From: an uncultured Clostridia bacterium
GTDB lineage: Bacteria; Bacillota; Clostridia; Christensenellales; Pumilibacteraceae
NCBI GenBank assembly: GCA_947581755.1
Contig: CANPVN010000005.1
Coordinates: 1 to 64,000 of the forward strand
Direction: 5' to 3'
Length of the DNA stretch: 64,000 bases
Below, piece by piece: positions 50,947 through 59,364 of this stretch. A model generated the notes under the pieces. The model made no database searches and was not told where the DNA came from. It saw only the letters and a list, made by a program, of their open reading frames with translations. The translations under genes and the position numbers were made by a program. Positions within the stretch are counted from its first letter, which is position 1; every line of letters starts with the position of its first letter.

Positions 50947-53900
50947 TTTATCGTTTCCATACTAAGCGTGACTTTGTGTCCGTTAATATTCCACTCTTTA
51001 ACATTAAGATAAGTGGAAGTATCTATTTTATCCGCCAAAACATCCGTTGCGATTTCTGCGCCGAGTTTGACAAATACATCGGTTATTTCGTCGTCTGCGT
51101 TATATCCGAGTTTTATATGATCCGTTACTTCGAATCCGCATTCTTTACGCATAGTCTGTATCTTGCTGGTGAGTTCTCTCATGTGTCCTTCTCTTATGAG
51201 TTCATCGGTAAGTTTAAGATCCAACACTGCGGTAATTCCTTTATCGGATTCGGCTGCAAAACATTCTTTATTCACAACGGAAATAAGCAAATCTTCCTCG
51301 GTAAGTTGGATTTCGGTATCTCCTATCGAAGTTACGAAAGCGCCTGTAGTTTTTATCTTCTTTATAATTGTTTCGGCGTCCTTATTCAAAAGCGTTCTGA
51401 TTTCGTTGATTTTGGAACCGTATTTGGGTCCCAAAGTCTTAAGTTGAGGCTTTGCTTCGTATTTTATATATTCTTCGGCGTTATCTATATACTCAACTGA
51501 TTTGACATTGAGTTCTTCCGCAATAATAGCCGAAAATTCGTCATTCAAGCCTTTAAGGTTTTCGCCGCTCAACAAAAGTTTTGAGAGCGGTTGTCTGTTT
51601 TTGATATTTGCCGCATTTCTTGCCGCTCTGCCTACCGCTACACTCTTTAATACGATATCCATTCCGTATTCGAGATTTTTGTCTATATATTTTTCATCAC
51701 ATACGGGGAATGAAGTCAAATGAACGGATTCGGGAGCGTTTTTATCGGGATTGCAAACGATATTGCGATAAATACTCTCCGCAATAAAAGGCGTAAAAGG
51801 CGCTGTCAATTTTGCGAGATTGACCAAAACTTCATAGAAAGTCATGTATGCCGCTATTTTATCTTCAGGCATTCCGTTTACCCAATATCTTTCACGACAT
51901 CTTCTGACATACCAATTGGAAAGGCTGTCGGTAAAATCGGCAATGGCGCGCGCGCTTTCCGTTATTTTGTAATTATCAAGCCAATTATCGACTTTTCCTA
52001 TTAAAGTATTGAGACTTGATAAAATCCACTTATCCATAAGGGTAAGCGCACAATCGGAAAGTTTATACTTTGTGGGATCGAAACCGTCTATTTCCGCATA
52101 CAAAACATAGAAAGAATAACAATTCCATAAGGTGCCGAGATATTTACGCTGAATCTCGCTGACGGCGTCCAATGAAAATCTGCTGGGAAGCCACGGCGAA
52201 GAATTGGTGTAAAAATACCATCTTACAGCGTCCGCGCCCGTGACATTCAAAACTTCCATAGGGTCTACGACATTGCCCTTGTGTTTACTCATCTTGATTC
52301 CGTCTTTATCCAAAACAAGTCCCAAGACGATGCAATTACGGAAAGGCGCTTTATCGAACATCAAAGTGGAAATTGCCATTAAGGTGTAGAACCAACCTCT
52401 TGTCTGATCTACGGCTTCGGAAATATAATCCGCAGGATAGGTCTTTTCAAAAACTTCTTTATTTTCAAAAGGATAATGATATTGCGCAAAGGGCATGGAA
52501 CCGCTGTCATACCAACAATCTATAACCTCGGGAGTTCTGTGCATTTTGCCGCCACATTCGCAGTCAAGAACAACTTTATCCACATAAGGTTTATGAAGTT
52601 CAATATCTCCCGAAAGTTTTCCTTCTCGTTTCAGTTCTTCTTTAGAGCCGATCACCTTTTTCTTACCGCATTTATCGCATACCCAAATGGGCAAAGGTGT
52701 ACCCCAATATCTTTCCCTCGACAAGCCCCAATCCACTACATTTTCAAGGAAGTTTGCCATTCTTCCCTTACCTATCGTATCGGGCATCCAATTTACGGTA
52801 GCGTTATTTTTTAAGAGTCTGTCCCTTACTTCCGTCATCTTGATAAACCAAGTGCTTCGAGCGTAATACAACAAAGGAGTATCGCATCTCCAACAGAACG
52901 GATAACTGTGAGTCACTTTAAGTGTTTTGAAAAGAAGATTTCTGTTTTTTAAATCTTTTATAATATCTTTATCGGCATCTTTGCAAAAGACGCCCGCATA
53001 ATCTCCCGCTTCGGAAGTAAATTTTCCACGCTCATCGATCAATTGAGCAAAAGGCAAATCGTATTTGCGACCGACTTTTGCATCATCCTCACCGAATGCA
53101 GGCGCAATATGGACTATTCCCGTTCCGTCGGTAAGTGTAACATAATCATCGCAAGTAACATAATACATATCTCTTCCCTTTTCGTCTTTAAAATAATCGA
53201 AAAGCGGTTCATAATGCATTCGTTCCAATTCTCTGCCTTTCTTTATTTCCAGAATTTCAAAATCATCGAAAATCGTATTTATAAGTTCTTTTGCGAGTAT
53301 ATATTTTTCTTCTCCGCTCTTGATCAAAGCGTATTCATAATCGGGACCTACGCAAAGAGAGACGTTGCTCGGCAAAGTCCAGGGAGTGGTTGTCCAAGCA
53401 AGGAAATAGGTATTCTTCTCTCCCGCTACTTTGAATTTTGCAATAGCGGTAGTCTCTTCGACATCTTTATATCCTTGCGCTACTTCATGACTCGATAAAG
53501 CAGTTCCGCATCGAGGACAATACGGTACGATTTTGTGTCCTTTATATATAAGTCCCTGTTTGTCTATCTCCTTTAAGGACCACCATACCGATTCTATATA
53601 GTTATCATCATAGGTAATATAGGGATTTTCCATATCTGCCCAATAGCCTACGCGATTACTCATTTCCTCCCATTTGCCCTTATATTTCCAAACACTTTCC
53701 TTGCATTTTTGAATAAAAGGTTCTATTCCGTATTTTTCAATATCCTGTTTGCCATCCATTCCCAAAGTTTTTTCCACCTCGAGTTCTACGGGCAAACCAT
53801 GGGTATCCCATCCCGCCTTACGCAAGACATGATAACCTTTCATTGTTCGATATCTGGGAATTATATCCTTCATGGCGCGAGTTAAAATATGACCGATATG

Positions 53901-54062
53901 CGGTTTGCCATTTGCCGTCGGCGGTCCGTCATAAAAAGAAAATTCTTTTCCGCCTTCATTCTTTTCTGTGCTCTTTTGAAAGATATTATTTTTTTCCCAA
54001 AACTCCGAGATTTCTTTCTCTCTCTCTGCAAATTTTAAATCCGGATTGACCTTGTTGTACAT
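50943..54062 (-). CDS. ileS: isoleucyl-tRNA synthetase, type 2
   Basis: Charges tRNA-Ile. About 1039 residues from the ATG at 54062 (MYNKVNPDLKFAEREKEISEFW), 7 bases behind AGGAG. Class I motifs are PPTANGKPHIGHILTRAMKD and KMSKHKGNVVDP; the editing domain lies between them. AGWDTHGLPVELEVEKTLG and the long C-terminal region mark the eukaryote-like type 2 lineage, which is known for natural mupirocin tolerance. First gene of its operon, with a consensus promoter. I see no T-box. Confidence 0.96.
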   Translation of the reverse strand: MYNKVNPDLKFAEREKEISEFWEKNNIFQKSTEKNEGGKEFSFYDGPPTANGKPHIGHILTRAMKDIIPRYRTMKGYHVLRKAGWDTHGLPVELEVEKTLGMDGKQDIEKYGIEPFIQKCKESVWKYKGKWEEMSNRVGYWADMENPYITYDDNYIESVWWSLKEIDKQGLIYKGHKIVPYCPRCGTALSSHEVAQGYKDVEETTAIAKFKVAGEKNTYFLAWTTTPWTLPSNVSLCVGPDYEYALIKSGEEKYILAKELINTIFDDFEILEIKKGRELERMHYEPLFDYFKDEKGRDMYYVTCDDYVTLTDGTGIVHIAPAFGEDDAKVGRKYDLPFAQLIDERGKFTSEAGDYAGVFCKDADKDIIKDLKNRNLLFKTLKVTHSYPFCWRCDTPLLYYARSTWFIKMTEVRDRLLKNNATVNWMPDTIGKGRMANFLENVVDWGLSRERYWGTPLPIWVCDKCGKKKVIGSKEELKREGKLSGDIELHKPYVDKVVLDCECGGKMHRTPEVIDCWYDSGSMPFAQYHYPFENKEVFEKTYPADYISEAVDQTRGWFYTLMAISTLMFDKAPFRNCIVLGLVLDKDGIKMSKHKGNVVDPMEVLNVTGADAVRWYFYTNSSPWLPSRFSLDAVSEIQRKYLGTLWNCYSFYVLYAEIDGFDPTKYKLSDCALTLMDKWILSSLNTLIGKVDNWLDNYKITESARAIADFTDSLSNWYVRRCRERYWVNGMPEDKIAAYMTFYEVLVNLAKLTAPFTPFIAESIYRNIVCNPDKNAPESVHLTSFPVCDEKYIDKNLEYGMDIVLKSVAVGRAARNAANIKNRQPLSKLLLSGENLKGLNDEFSAIIAEELNVKSVEYIDNAEEYIKYEAKPQLKTLGPKYGSKINEIRTLLNKDAETIIKKIKTTGAFVTSIGDTEIQLTEEDLLISVVNKECFAAESDKGITAVLDLKLTDELIREGHMRELTSKIQTMRKECGFEVTDHIKLGYNADDEITDVFVKLGAEIATDVLADKIDTSTYLNVKEWNINGHKVTLSMETIK

Positions 54063-54161
54063 TATTAAACTCCTGAAATTATATAAATACACGACACCGC
54101 TGTGAATTTCTTTTTACAACAGTGCTGTCGAGAAAATCTTCTGAATCTTTCCTCTGTATCT

Positions 54162-54190
54162 ATTATAAAATATTTGAGCAAATTAGTCAA
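54162..54190 (-). promoter_or_regulatory. promoter of the ileS operon
   Basis: -35 TTGACT (54185-54190) and -10 TATAAT (54162-54167), 17 bp apart. The 5' UTR of about 90 bases contains an imperfect hairpin (CGACA..CTG with CAG..TGTCG, about 54090-54133) but not the T-box TGGNACCGCG core. Confidence 0.8.
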
Positions 54191-54244
54191 GACGATTATG
54201 TAAAAATATTACTTTATTCTCAATGAAAATAAAAAATTTTTTAT

Positions 54245-54291
54245 TAAAAAAAGCGGCCGAGAACTTTTACGCTCTCAAAGCCGCTTTTTGT
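54245..54291 (-). terminator. terminator of ilvE operon
   Basis: On the minus strand, 13 bases after the ilvE stop, AAAGCGGC and AGAG pair with CTC and GCTTTTT around an inner loop; a run of T follows. It separates the aminotransferase-tyrS-yigZ-ilvE unit from ileS. Confidence 0.75.
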
Positions 54292-54304
54292 TTTGCATGA
54301 ATAA

Positions 54305-55363
54305 TTATTTAATTCTTGTTACCCAGCCATGAGGATCGGGAAGTTCGCCTACCTGAATTTTGGTAAGTGTGTCATACATAAGTTTTGCAATGGGACCCAT
54401 CTCTCCTCCGTTGACTACATATTCTTTATCTCTGAGTCTGAATGCACCTACGGGAGAAATAACCGCAGCGGTACCCGTTCCGAAAACTTCGGTAAGTTTG
54501 CCGTTTTCGGCTGCTTGGGCTATCATTTCGATATCCACTTCGGTTTCCTCTACGGGGATACCCTTGTCTTTAAGTAATTGAATTACACTGCGACGAGTGA
54601 TACCGGGCAAAATACTTCCGAGTAAAGCGGGAGTCAATACCTTTCCGTCTACTACAAAGAAGATATTCATAGCACCGACCTCTTCTACATATCTGTGCTT
54701 TATTGCATCAAGCCACATTACTTGATCGTATCCTATCTTTTTGGCTTCCTCGCCCGCTTTAAGAGAAGCGGCATAGTTACCTACAACCTTGTGATGTCCC
54801 GTACCGCCTCTGGCTGCGCGAACATATTTCTCTTCCACATAAAGTTTTACGGGAGCGAGACCGTTTGCATAATATGCGCCTACAGGGCTTAATATAACGA
54901 ACAATATGTATTTTTTTGCGGCATGAACACCGAGAGCATCTTCGCATCCCATCATCGCGGGACGAAGGTAAAGCGAAGTACCGGGCTCCGTGGGAATCCA
55001 ATCTTCGTCGAGAAGAATAAGCTTCTTTATTGCGTCAAGCACAAAATCCACATCGAACTTGGGAATGCAGATTCTGTCAGCCGAATCGTTCATACGATTG
55101 AGATTGTCTACAGTACGGAATAATCGGATTTCTCCTTGTTTGTTTTTGTAGGCTTTGGTTCCTTCGAAGCAAGCCTGACCGTAATGGAAAACAGAACAAG
55201 CGGGTTGCAAAGAAAAATTCTGATAAGGTTGAATTCTTGCGTTACCCCATTCGCCATTCTCATATTCCATGACGAACATGTGATCGGTAAAGTATTTACC
55301 GAAACCGAGAGGTCCCGTAGGTCGTTTTCTGGGTTCTGTCGTTTTAATGATCTTAAGTTCCAT
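54305..55363 (-). CDS. ilvE: branched-chain amino acid aminotransferase
   Basis: PLP enzyme (fold type IV) for the last step of Ile, Leu and Val synthesis, or the first step of their breakdown. The 352-residue protein has FHYGQACFEGTKAY, LYLRPAMMGCE, the PLP-lysine segment HHKVVGNYAASLKAG (Lys after HH) and the FGTGTAAVISPVG phosphate-binding loop. It would supply or consume the branched-chain 2-oxoacids used by the ferredoxin oxidoreductase in this window. AGGAGT precedes the ATG. Confidence 0.95.
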   Translation of the reverse strand: MELKIIKTTEPRKRPTGPLGFGKYFTDHMFVMEYENGEWGNARIQPYQNFSLQPACSVFHYGQACFEGTKAYKNKQGEIRLFRTVDNLNRMNDSADRICIPKFDVDFVLDAIKKLILLDEDWIPTEPGTSLYLRPAMMGCEDALGVHAAKKYILFVILSPVGAYYANGLAPVKLYVEEKYVRAARGGTGHHKVVGNYAASLKAGEEAKKIGYDQVMWLDAIKHRYVEEVGAMNIFFVVDGKVLTPALLGSILPGITRRSVIQLLKDKGIPVEETEVDIEMIAQAAENGKLTEVFGTGTAAVISPVGAFRLRDKEYVVNGGEMGPIAKLMYDTLTKIQVGELPDPHGWVTRIK

Positions 55364-55385
55364 GATTTTTTATACTCCTAAGTTT

Positions 55386-56003
55386 TTAATACTTGACAAA
55401 AGTTTGATATAGCGTTTCAGTCAAAGCTTTGCCCGCGCTCAATTCCGTCACGAGACCTGTCAAATCAAAGTCAACGGGACACGCTATGGTTACGGCTACA
55501 TTACTATTATACTCTTTTAAAATAATTTTGCATAGTATATTTGCTATACTTTTTTCGAATTTTTTCAAAAAAGCAAAGTCCATTTCAACGCGATAAACAT
55601 CACTTAAAATATATTCCGCAATTTTCGCTTCGTTTAGCGCCTGTGTCGCCGATGCGGAATACGCTCTTGTCAAACCGCCGGCTCCGAGTTTTATTCCACC
55701 GAAATATCTGACTACCGCAACCAAAGTAAATTTCAGATTGCGCGCCTTTATTACTTCCAAAATGGGTTGTCCCGCAGTCCCCGAGGGTTCTCCGTCATCG
55801 GAAAATTTCATTTTATTTCCCGCTTCATCTGCAATATAGGCATAACAAACATGCGTCGCATCGAAATATTTTTTACGCAATTCTTTCAATCTGCAGACTG
55901 CTTCATCTTCATTTGCTATATGAAATACGAAAGTAATAAATCTCGATCTTTGTATAGTAAACTCCGATTCGTTATTGTCGCTTACCGTAAGATATTTATT
56001 CAT
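55386..56003 (-). CDS. YigZ/IMPACT family protein
   Basis: A 205-residue protein with the UPF0029 IMPACT domain (SRFITFVFHIANEDEAV ... SDDGEPSGTAGQPILEVI ... VVRYFGGIKLGAGGLTRAYS) and a C-terminal DUF1949 domain. Its molecular role is unsettled; related proteins act in translation control. It overlaps tyrS by 4 bases. Confidence 0.92.
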   Translation of the reverse strand: MNKYLTVSDNNESEFTIQRSRFITFVFHIANEDEAVCRLKELRKKYFDATHVCYAYIADEAGNKMKFSDDGEPSGTAGQPILEVIKARNLKFTLVAVVRYFGGIKLGAGGLTRAYSASATQALNEAKIAEYILSDVYRVEMDFAFLKKFEKSIANILCKIILKEYNSNVAVTIACPVDFDLTGLVTELSAGKALTETLYQTFVKY

Positions 56004-57208
56004 TTCAAAATTACTTTCAAATGAACTTTTTTACCTTTGTGCAGAATAAAATCGACATTATCGGTAAAGTCTCCGATTTTTTCGGAAAGATTTTCTACCT
56101 TTGTATCGTTTATTTTAACTCCTCCGCCTTCTATGAGTCTTCTCGCTTCGCTCTTTGATGCGGCAACGCCCGCTGCGCACATAATATCTATGACGGAAGC
56201 GTCGCGAGTGAGTTCAACGGTAACGGAAGGCATCTCGCCTTCTCCGCCGAATGCGGCTTCCGCTTGCAAGCGCGCTTTTTCCGCTTCGGATTCGCCATGC
56301 ACAAGTTTTGTGACCTCGTAAGCCAAACGTTTTTTTGCCTCGTTTATTCTTTCATCCTTATATTTTGTAAGTTCGGCAATTTCCTCCAAATCCATAAAAG
56401 TCAAAAGTTTTAGACATTCTTCGACTTTACAATCCTCGACGTTTCTGAAAAATTGATAAAAATCATACGGCGAAGTTTTTTCCTTATTGAGCCATAAAGC
56501 GCCTTTCTGAGTTTTTCCCATTTTCTTTCCGTCCGAGGTTTCGAGAAGCGCAAAAGTAGCGGCGTAAACAGTTTCGCCCTCCTGCCTTCTGACGAGATCC
56601 GCTCCTGCCAGAATATTGCTCCATTGATCGTTTCCGCCTACTTCCAATTTACATCCGTACTTTCTGTAAAGGACAAGATAATCATACGCCTGCATGAGCA
56701 TATAATTGAACTCCAAAAAACTCAATCCTTTTTCCATTCGCGTCTTGAAGCATTCCGCCGTAAGCATTTTGTTTACCGAAAAGTGCGTTCCCACCTCTCG
56801 CAAAAAGTCAATATAATTGAGAGATTCGAGCCATTCGGCGTTATTTTCCAAAATTACTGCATTGTCGCCTTCGAAATTCAAAAACCTCGACATTTGATTT
56901 TTGAATGCCTCGCAATTTCGCGCTATGGTCTCGCGAGTCATCATCGATCGCATATCGGTTCGCCCCGTAGGGTCTCCGACCAAAGCGGTTCCTCCGCCTA
57001 TAAGAGCAATAGGTCTGTGCCCCGCTCTTTGCATGTGCGCCATCGCCATAATGGGAATATAATGACCTATATGCAAACTGTCTGCCGTCGGATCGAAACC
57101 TACATAAAAAGTAACCTTTTCCTTTCCGAGAAGATCATACAGTTCATCCTCATAGACGGTCTGTTTTATAAATCCACGTTCCTTTAAAGTGTCAAGTACG
57201 TTCTTCAA
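56000..57208 (-). CDS. tyrS: tyrosyl-tRNA synthetase
   Basis: Charges tRNA-Tyr. The 402-residue class I enzyme has HIGHYIPIMAM (ATP binding), the second signature KMGKTQKG, and a C-terminal S4 RNA-binding domain (ASKSEARRLIEGGGVKIN). It is the short-insert form. It lies 17 bases after the aminotransferase and overlaps yigZ. No T-box leader is visible before the operon's first gene. Confidence 0.97.
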   Translation of the reverse strand: MKNVLDTLKERGFIKQTVYEDELYDLLGKEKVTFYVGFDPTADSLHIGHYIPIMAMAHMQRAGHRPIALIGGGTALVGDPTGRTDMRSMMTRETIARNCEAFKNQMSRFLNFEGDNAVILENNAEWLESLNYIDFLREVGTHFSVNKMLTAECFKTRMEKGLSFLEFNYMLMQAYDYLVLYRKYGCKLEVGGNDQWSNILAGADLVRRQEGETVYAATFALLETSDGKKMGKTQKGALWLNKEKTSPYDFYQFFRNVEDCKVEECLKLLTFMDLEEIAELTKYKDERINEAKKRLAYEVTKLVHGESEAEKARLQAEAAFGGEGEMPSVTVELTRDASVIDIMCAAGVAASKSEARRLIEGGGVKINDTKVENLSEKIGDFTDNVDFILHKGKKVHLKVILK

Positions 57209-57225
57209 TGTAAATTTACCTTCTT

Positions 57226-58413
57226 TTATTTTGCCAATTTATCTTTCAAGAGATTACCGAGAGAATGGATACCTTTGTCTATCTGTTCCAACGAAGCATT
57301 CGAGAAATTGAGTCTGAATGTATTGAGTCCGCTGCCGTCAACATAGAACACGCTACCTTGAATATATGCAACACTGTACTTTTCGATCGCTTCAAGCAAT
57401 ATTTTACTCATATCCATATCTGCTTCTACATGCCCCCAAAGGAAGAGTCCGCCTTCGGTATCTATGTATTTGTATTCTTCGGGCATATATTGATTAATGG
57501 CTTTAATCATCGCCGTTTTATGCTCTCTGTAAACGGGCAACGCTCTCTCTATATTCTTCTTTATCAAACCCGATTCGAGGAATCTGTTGACTATCAACTG
57601 AGAAAGGTTACAAGTCGAAACATCCGCGCCTTGCTTTCCTATAGCCATTTTTCTTATGACTTCTTTATTTCCGACCGCTACGCCTATACGCAATCCGGGA
57701 GAAATAATTTTGGAAAAACTTGTAAGATAAACAACATTACCCGCATTATCGAAGTGTTTTATACTGGGAACAGCCTCACCTGCAAAACGAAGTCTCGAAT
57801 AAGGATCGTCCTCGAGAAGCATAACATTATATTTGGATGTAACTTCTACGATCGCTTTTCTGTTTTCTACGGTATAAGTTTTTCCGGTAGGATTCGAGAA
57901 TGTGGAAACGACATACATAAACTTGGGTTTATGCTGTTTTATTTTCTTTTCGAGATCTTCGATATCAATGCCTTGAGGTGTGGAATTTACACCGATGATC
58001 TTTGCCTGATAAGAATTGAATATCTGAAGCGCAGTAAGATAAGTGGGATTTTCGACCAAAACGACATCGCCTTTGTCGATAAAAATCTTACTCATAAGAT
58101 CTATACCTTGCTGACCGCCGCTTATAACGAGAATCTCATCCAAATCCGCTTTAATGCCTACATCGGCAACGAAATCGATCAATTTTTCTCTGAGTTGTTT
58201 GAAACCTTCCGTTGTACCGTACTGAAGAGCGGCAACGGGTTCTTCCGTTAAAATTTGATTGCAAATTTCTTTTACCTCGTTTTTGGGCAAACATTCCGAA
58301 GACGGGAATCCGCCTGCAAAAGAAATTATCTCGGGACGAGTCAGATACTTCAAGATCTCTCTTGTTGCCGCCCCCGTGAGGTTTGCCATTCTTTCGCTGT
58401 AATTGTAAGTCAT
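57226..58413 (-). CDS. PLP-dependent aminotransferase (2-aminoadipate/aromatic type, class I fold)
   Basis: A 395-residue fold-type I aminotransferase related to LysN, KAT and the catalytic part of MocR regulators, but with no N-terminal DNA-binding domain. ISFAGGFPSSECLP, the ISGGQQGIDL loop, TFSNPTG, the PLP lysine in TSFSKIISPGLRIG and the substrate arginine region NTFRLNFS are present. Substrate is uncertain; broad branched-chain, aromatic or aminoadipate activity is known in the family. An 18-bp palindrome lies just upstream of its ribosome binding site. Confidence 0.88.
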   Translation of the reverse strand: MTYNYSERMANLTGAATREILKYLTRPEIISFAGGFPSSECLPKNEVKEICNQILTEEPVAALQYGTTEGFKQLREKLIDFVADVGIKADLDEILVISGGQQGIDLMSKIFIDKGDVVLVENPTYLTALQIFNSYQAKIIGVNSTPQGIDIEDLEKKIKQHKPKFMYVVSTFSNPTGKTYTVENRKAIVEVTSKYNVMLLEDDPYSRLRFAGEAVPSIKHFDNAGNVVYLTSFSKIISPGLRIGVAVGNKEVIRKMAIGKQGADVSTCNLSQLIVNRFLESGLIKKNIERALPVYREHKTAMIKAINQYMPEEYKYIDTEGGLFLWGHVEADMDMSKILLEAIEKYSVAYIQGSVFYVDGSGLNTFRLNFSNASLEQIDKGIHSLGNLLKDKLAK

Positions 58414-58434
58414 TATAATTATCTCCTTTTTTTA

Positions 58435-58452
58435 ACGGTAAGTTCTTACCGT
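58435..58452. repeat. perfect palindrome ACGGTAAG-TT-CTTACCGT
   Basis: An 18-bp perfect inverted repeat between the Gx-transporter stop and the aminotransferase ribosome binding site. On the minus strand it is followed by a purine run and AAGGAG, not by a U-tract, so it could be an operator or a 5' UTR hairpin. Confidence 0.6.
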
Positions 58453-58456
58453 GATT

Positions 58457-58960
58457 TTACGTATATATTTTTTCGGGCAGAAACTTTACTACCAAAAAAG
58501 CAACTATCCCGACAAAAAGTCCCGCTATAACGCTCGCGCTCAACATTAACGGCAAAATTGCCATCAAATTCGTCGATGTTATCAAACTTGCGACCGCGAG
58601 TTGAGTAATATTGTGAAATACCGCGCCTATAAAACTCAATGCCATAATGCTGATTTTCGGTACCAAAAATATATATAATAACAGCATTACACTCAAACTT
58701 ATAAGTCCCGCGGGAAGAGAATAAAGCAACGAACCGGGATTCCCCGCTATCAATGCGCCCAAGACACATCTCAAAATAAGAACAATATAGGCATCGATAT
58801 ATCCCAAAAGTATTAATGCCAACAATGTTATTACATTACTCAAGCCCATCTTTGCTCCGGGCGCAAAAGAAAGTAACGGCGGCAACATACTTTCTATTAT
58901 ATACATAAGCAATGCCATTGCGACAAATAAAGAAATTCTGACAATTCGTTTGATTTTCAT
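58457..58960 (-). CDS. Gx transporter family protein (heptaprenyl diphosphate synthase component I-like)
   Basis: About 167 residues from the ATG at 58960 (MKIKRIVRISLFVAMALLMYIIESMLP); an earlier in-frame start at 59038 lies inside the upstream gene and encodes Arg-rich shadow sequence. Five or six membrane helices; FAPGAKMGLSNVITLLALILLGY and GNPGSLLYSLPAGLISL are typical of the family, which is often found beside NusG domain II proteins and FMN transferases. It resembles S components of ECF transporters. The transported ligand is unknown. Confidence 0.88.
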   Translation of the reverse strand: MKIKRIVRISLFVAMALLMYIIESMLPPLLSFAPGAKMGLSNVITLLALILLGYIDAYIVLILRCVLGALIAGNPGSLLYSLPAGLISLSVMLLLYIFLVPKISIMALSFIGAVFHNITQLAVASLITSTNLMAILPLMLSASVIAGLFVGIVAFLVVKFLPEKIYT

Positions 58961-58962
58961 AC

Positions 58963-59364
58963 TTACCCCGTTACAAGGTCGCCGGGACCGCCTTCTATGT
59001 CGGCAACAATCTCTATAACTATCTCTTGAGGCAGACAAATAATTTGTTGTCCTTCGAGTTTTATTCGTCCGGTCTTTTCACAATAATGATCCGGACATCT
59101 GCTGTCTTTGACATACGCGCAACCTTTCTCTATTATGAGGCAGAGCCGCCCGCCTCCGATAACGAATTTTCCATCCTCCTCCAAAGAATAATAATCGGTA
59201 ATCTTACCGTCGATTCTTACCGAAACAAACTTTCCTTCCGGTTTACGAAACGATACAAACATAATCAAAATTATCAAAACGACTGCCGCGCCGAAAATGA
59301 AAATATCCATTAATTTAAACGGTTTACTGTTTTTCAGTGCTTTTATCTTCTCGGAATGCGTCAT
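58963..59364 (-). CDS. membrane-anchored NusG domain II protein
   Basis: 133 residues: a cytoplasmic start, one membrane helix (about 19-40), then an extracellular domain with the family motif CPDHYCEKTGRIKLEGQQIICLPQEIVIEI. The two cysteines and the GQxIICLP segment are the hallmark. The role is unknown; such proteins sit with Gx transporters and ApbE and have been seen in flavin-based extracellular electron-transfer loci. It overlaps apbE by 4 bases and is 2 bases from the Gx gene. Confidence 0.88.
   Translation of the reverse strand: MTHSEKIKALKNSKPFKLMDIFIFGAAVVLIILIMFVSFRKPEGKFVSVRIDGKITDYYSLEEDGKFVIGGGRLCLIIEKGCAYVKDSRCPDHYCEKTGRIKLEGQQIICLPQEIVIEIVADIEGGPGDLVTG

Noticed and set aside
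54063-54160. T-box riboswitch before ileS
   Set aside because: No TGGNACCGCG core and no terminator/antiterminator pair; only an imperfect hairpin.
57265-58251. A 328-codon open frame on the plus strand
   Set aside because: It is the exact antisense of the well-supported aminotransferase gene, has no ribosome binding site and encodes a Phe/Ile/Tyr-rich sequence without family motifs.
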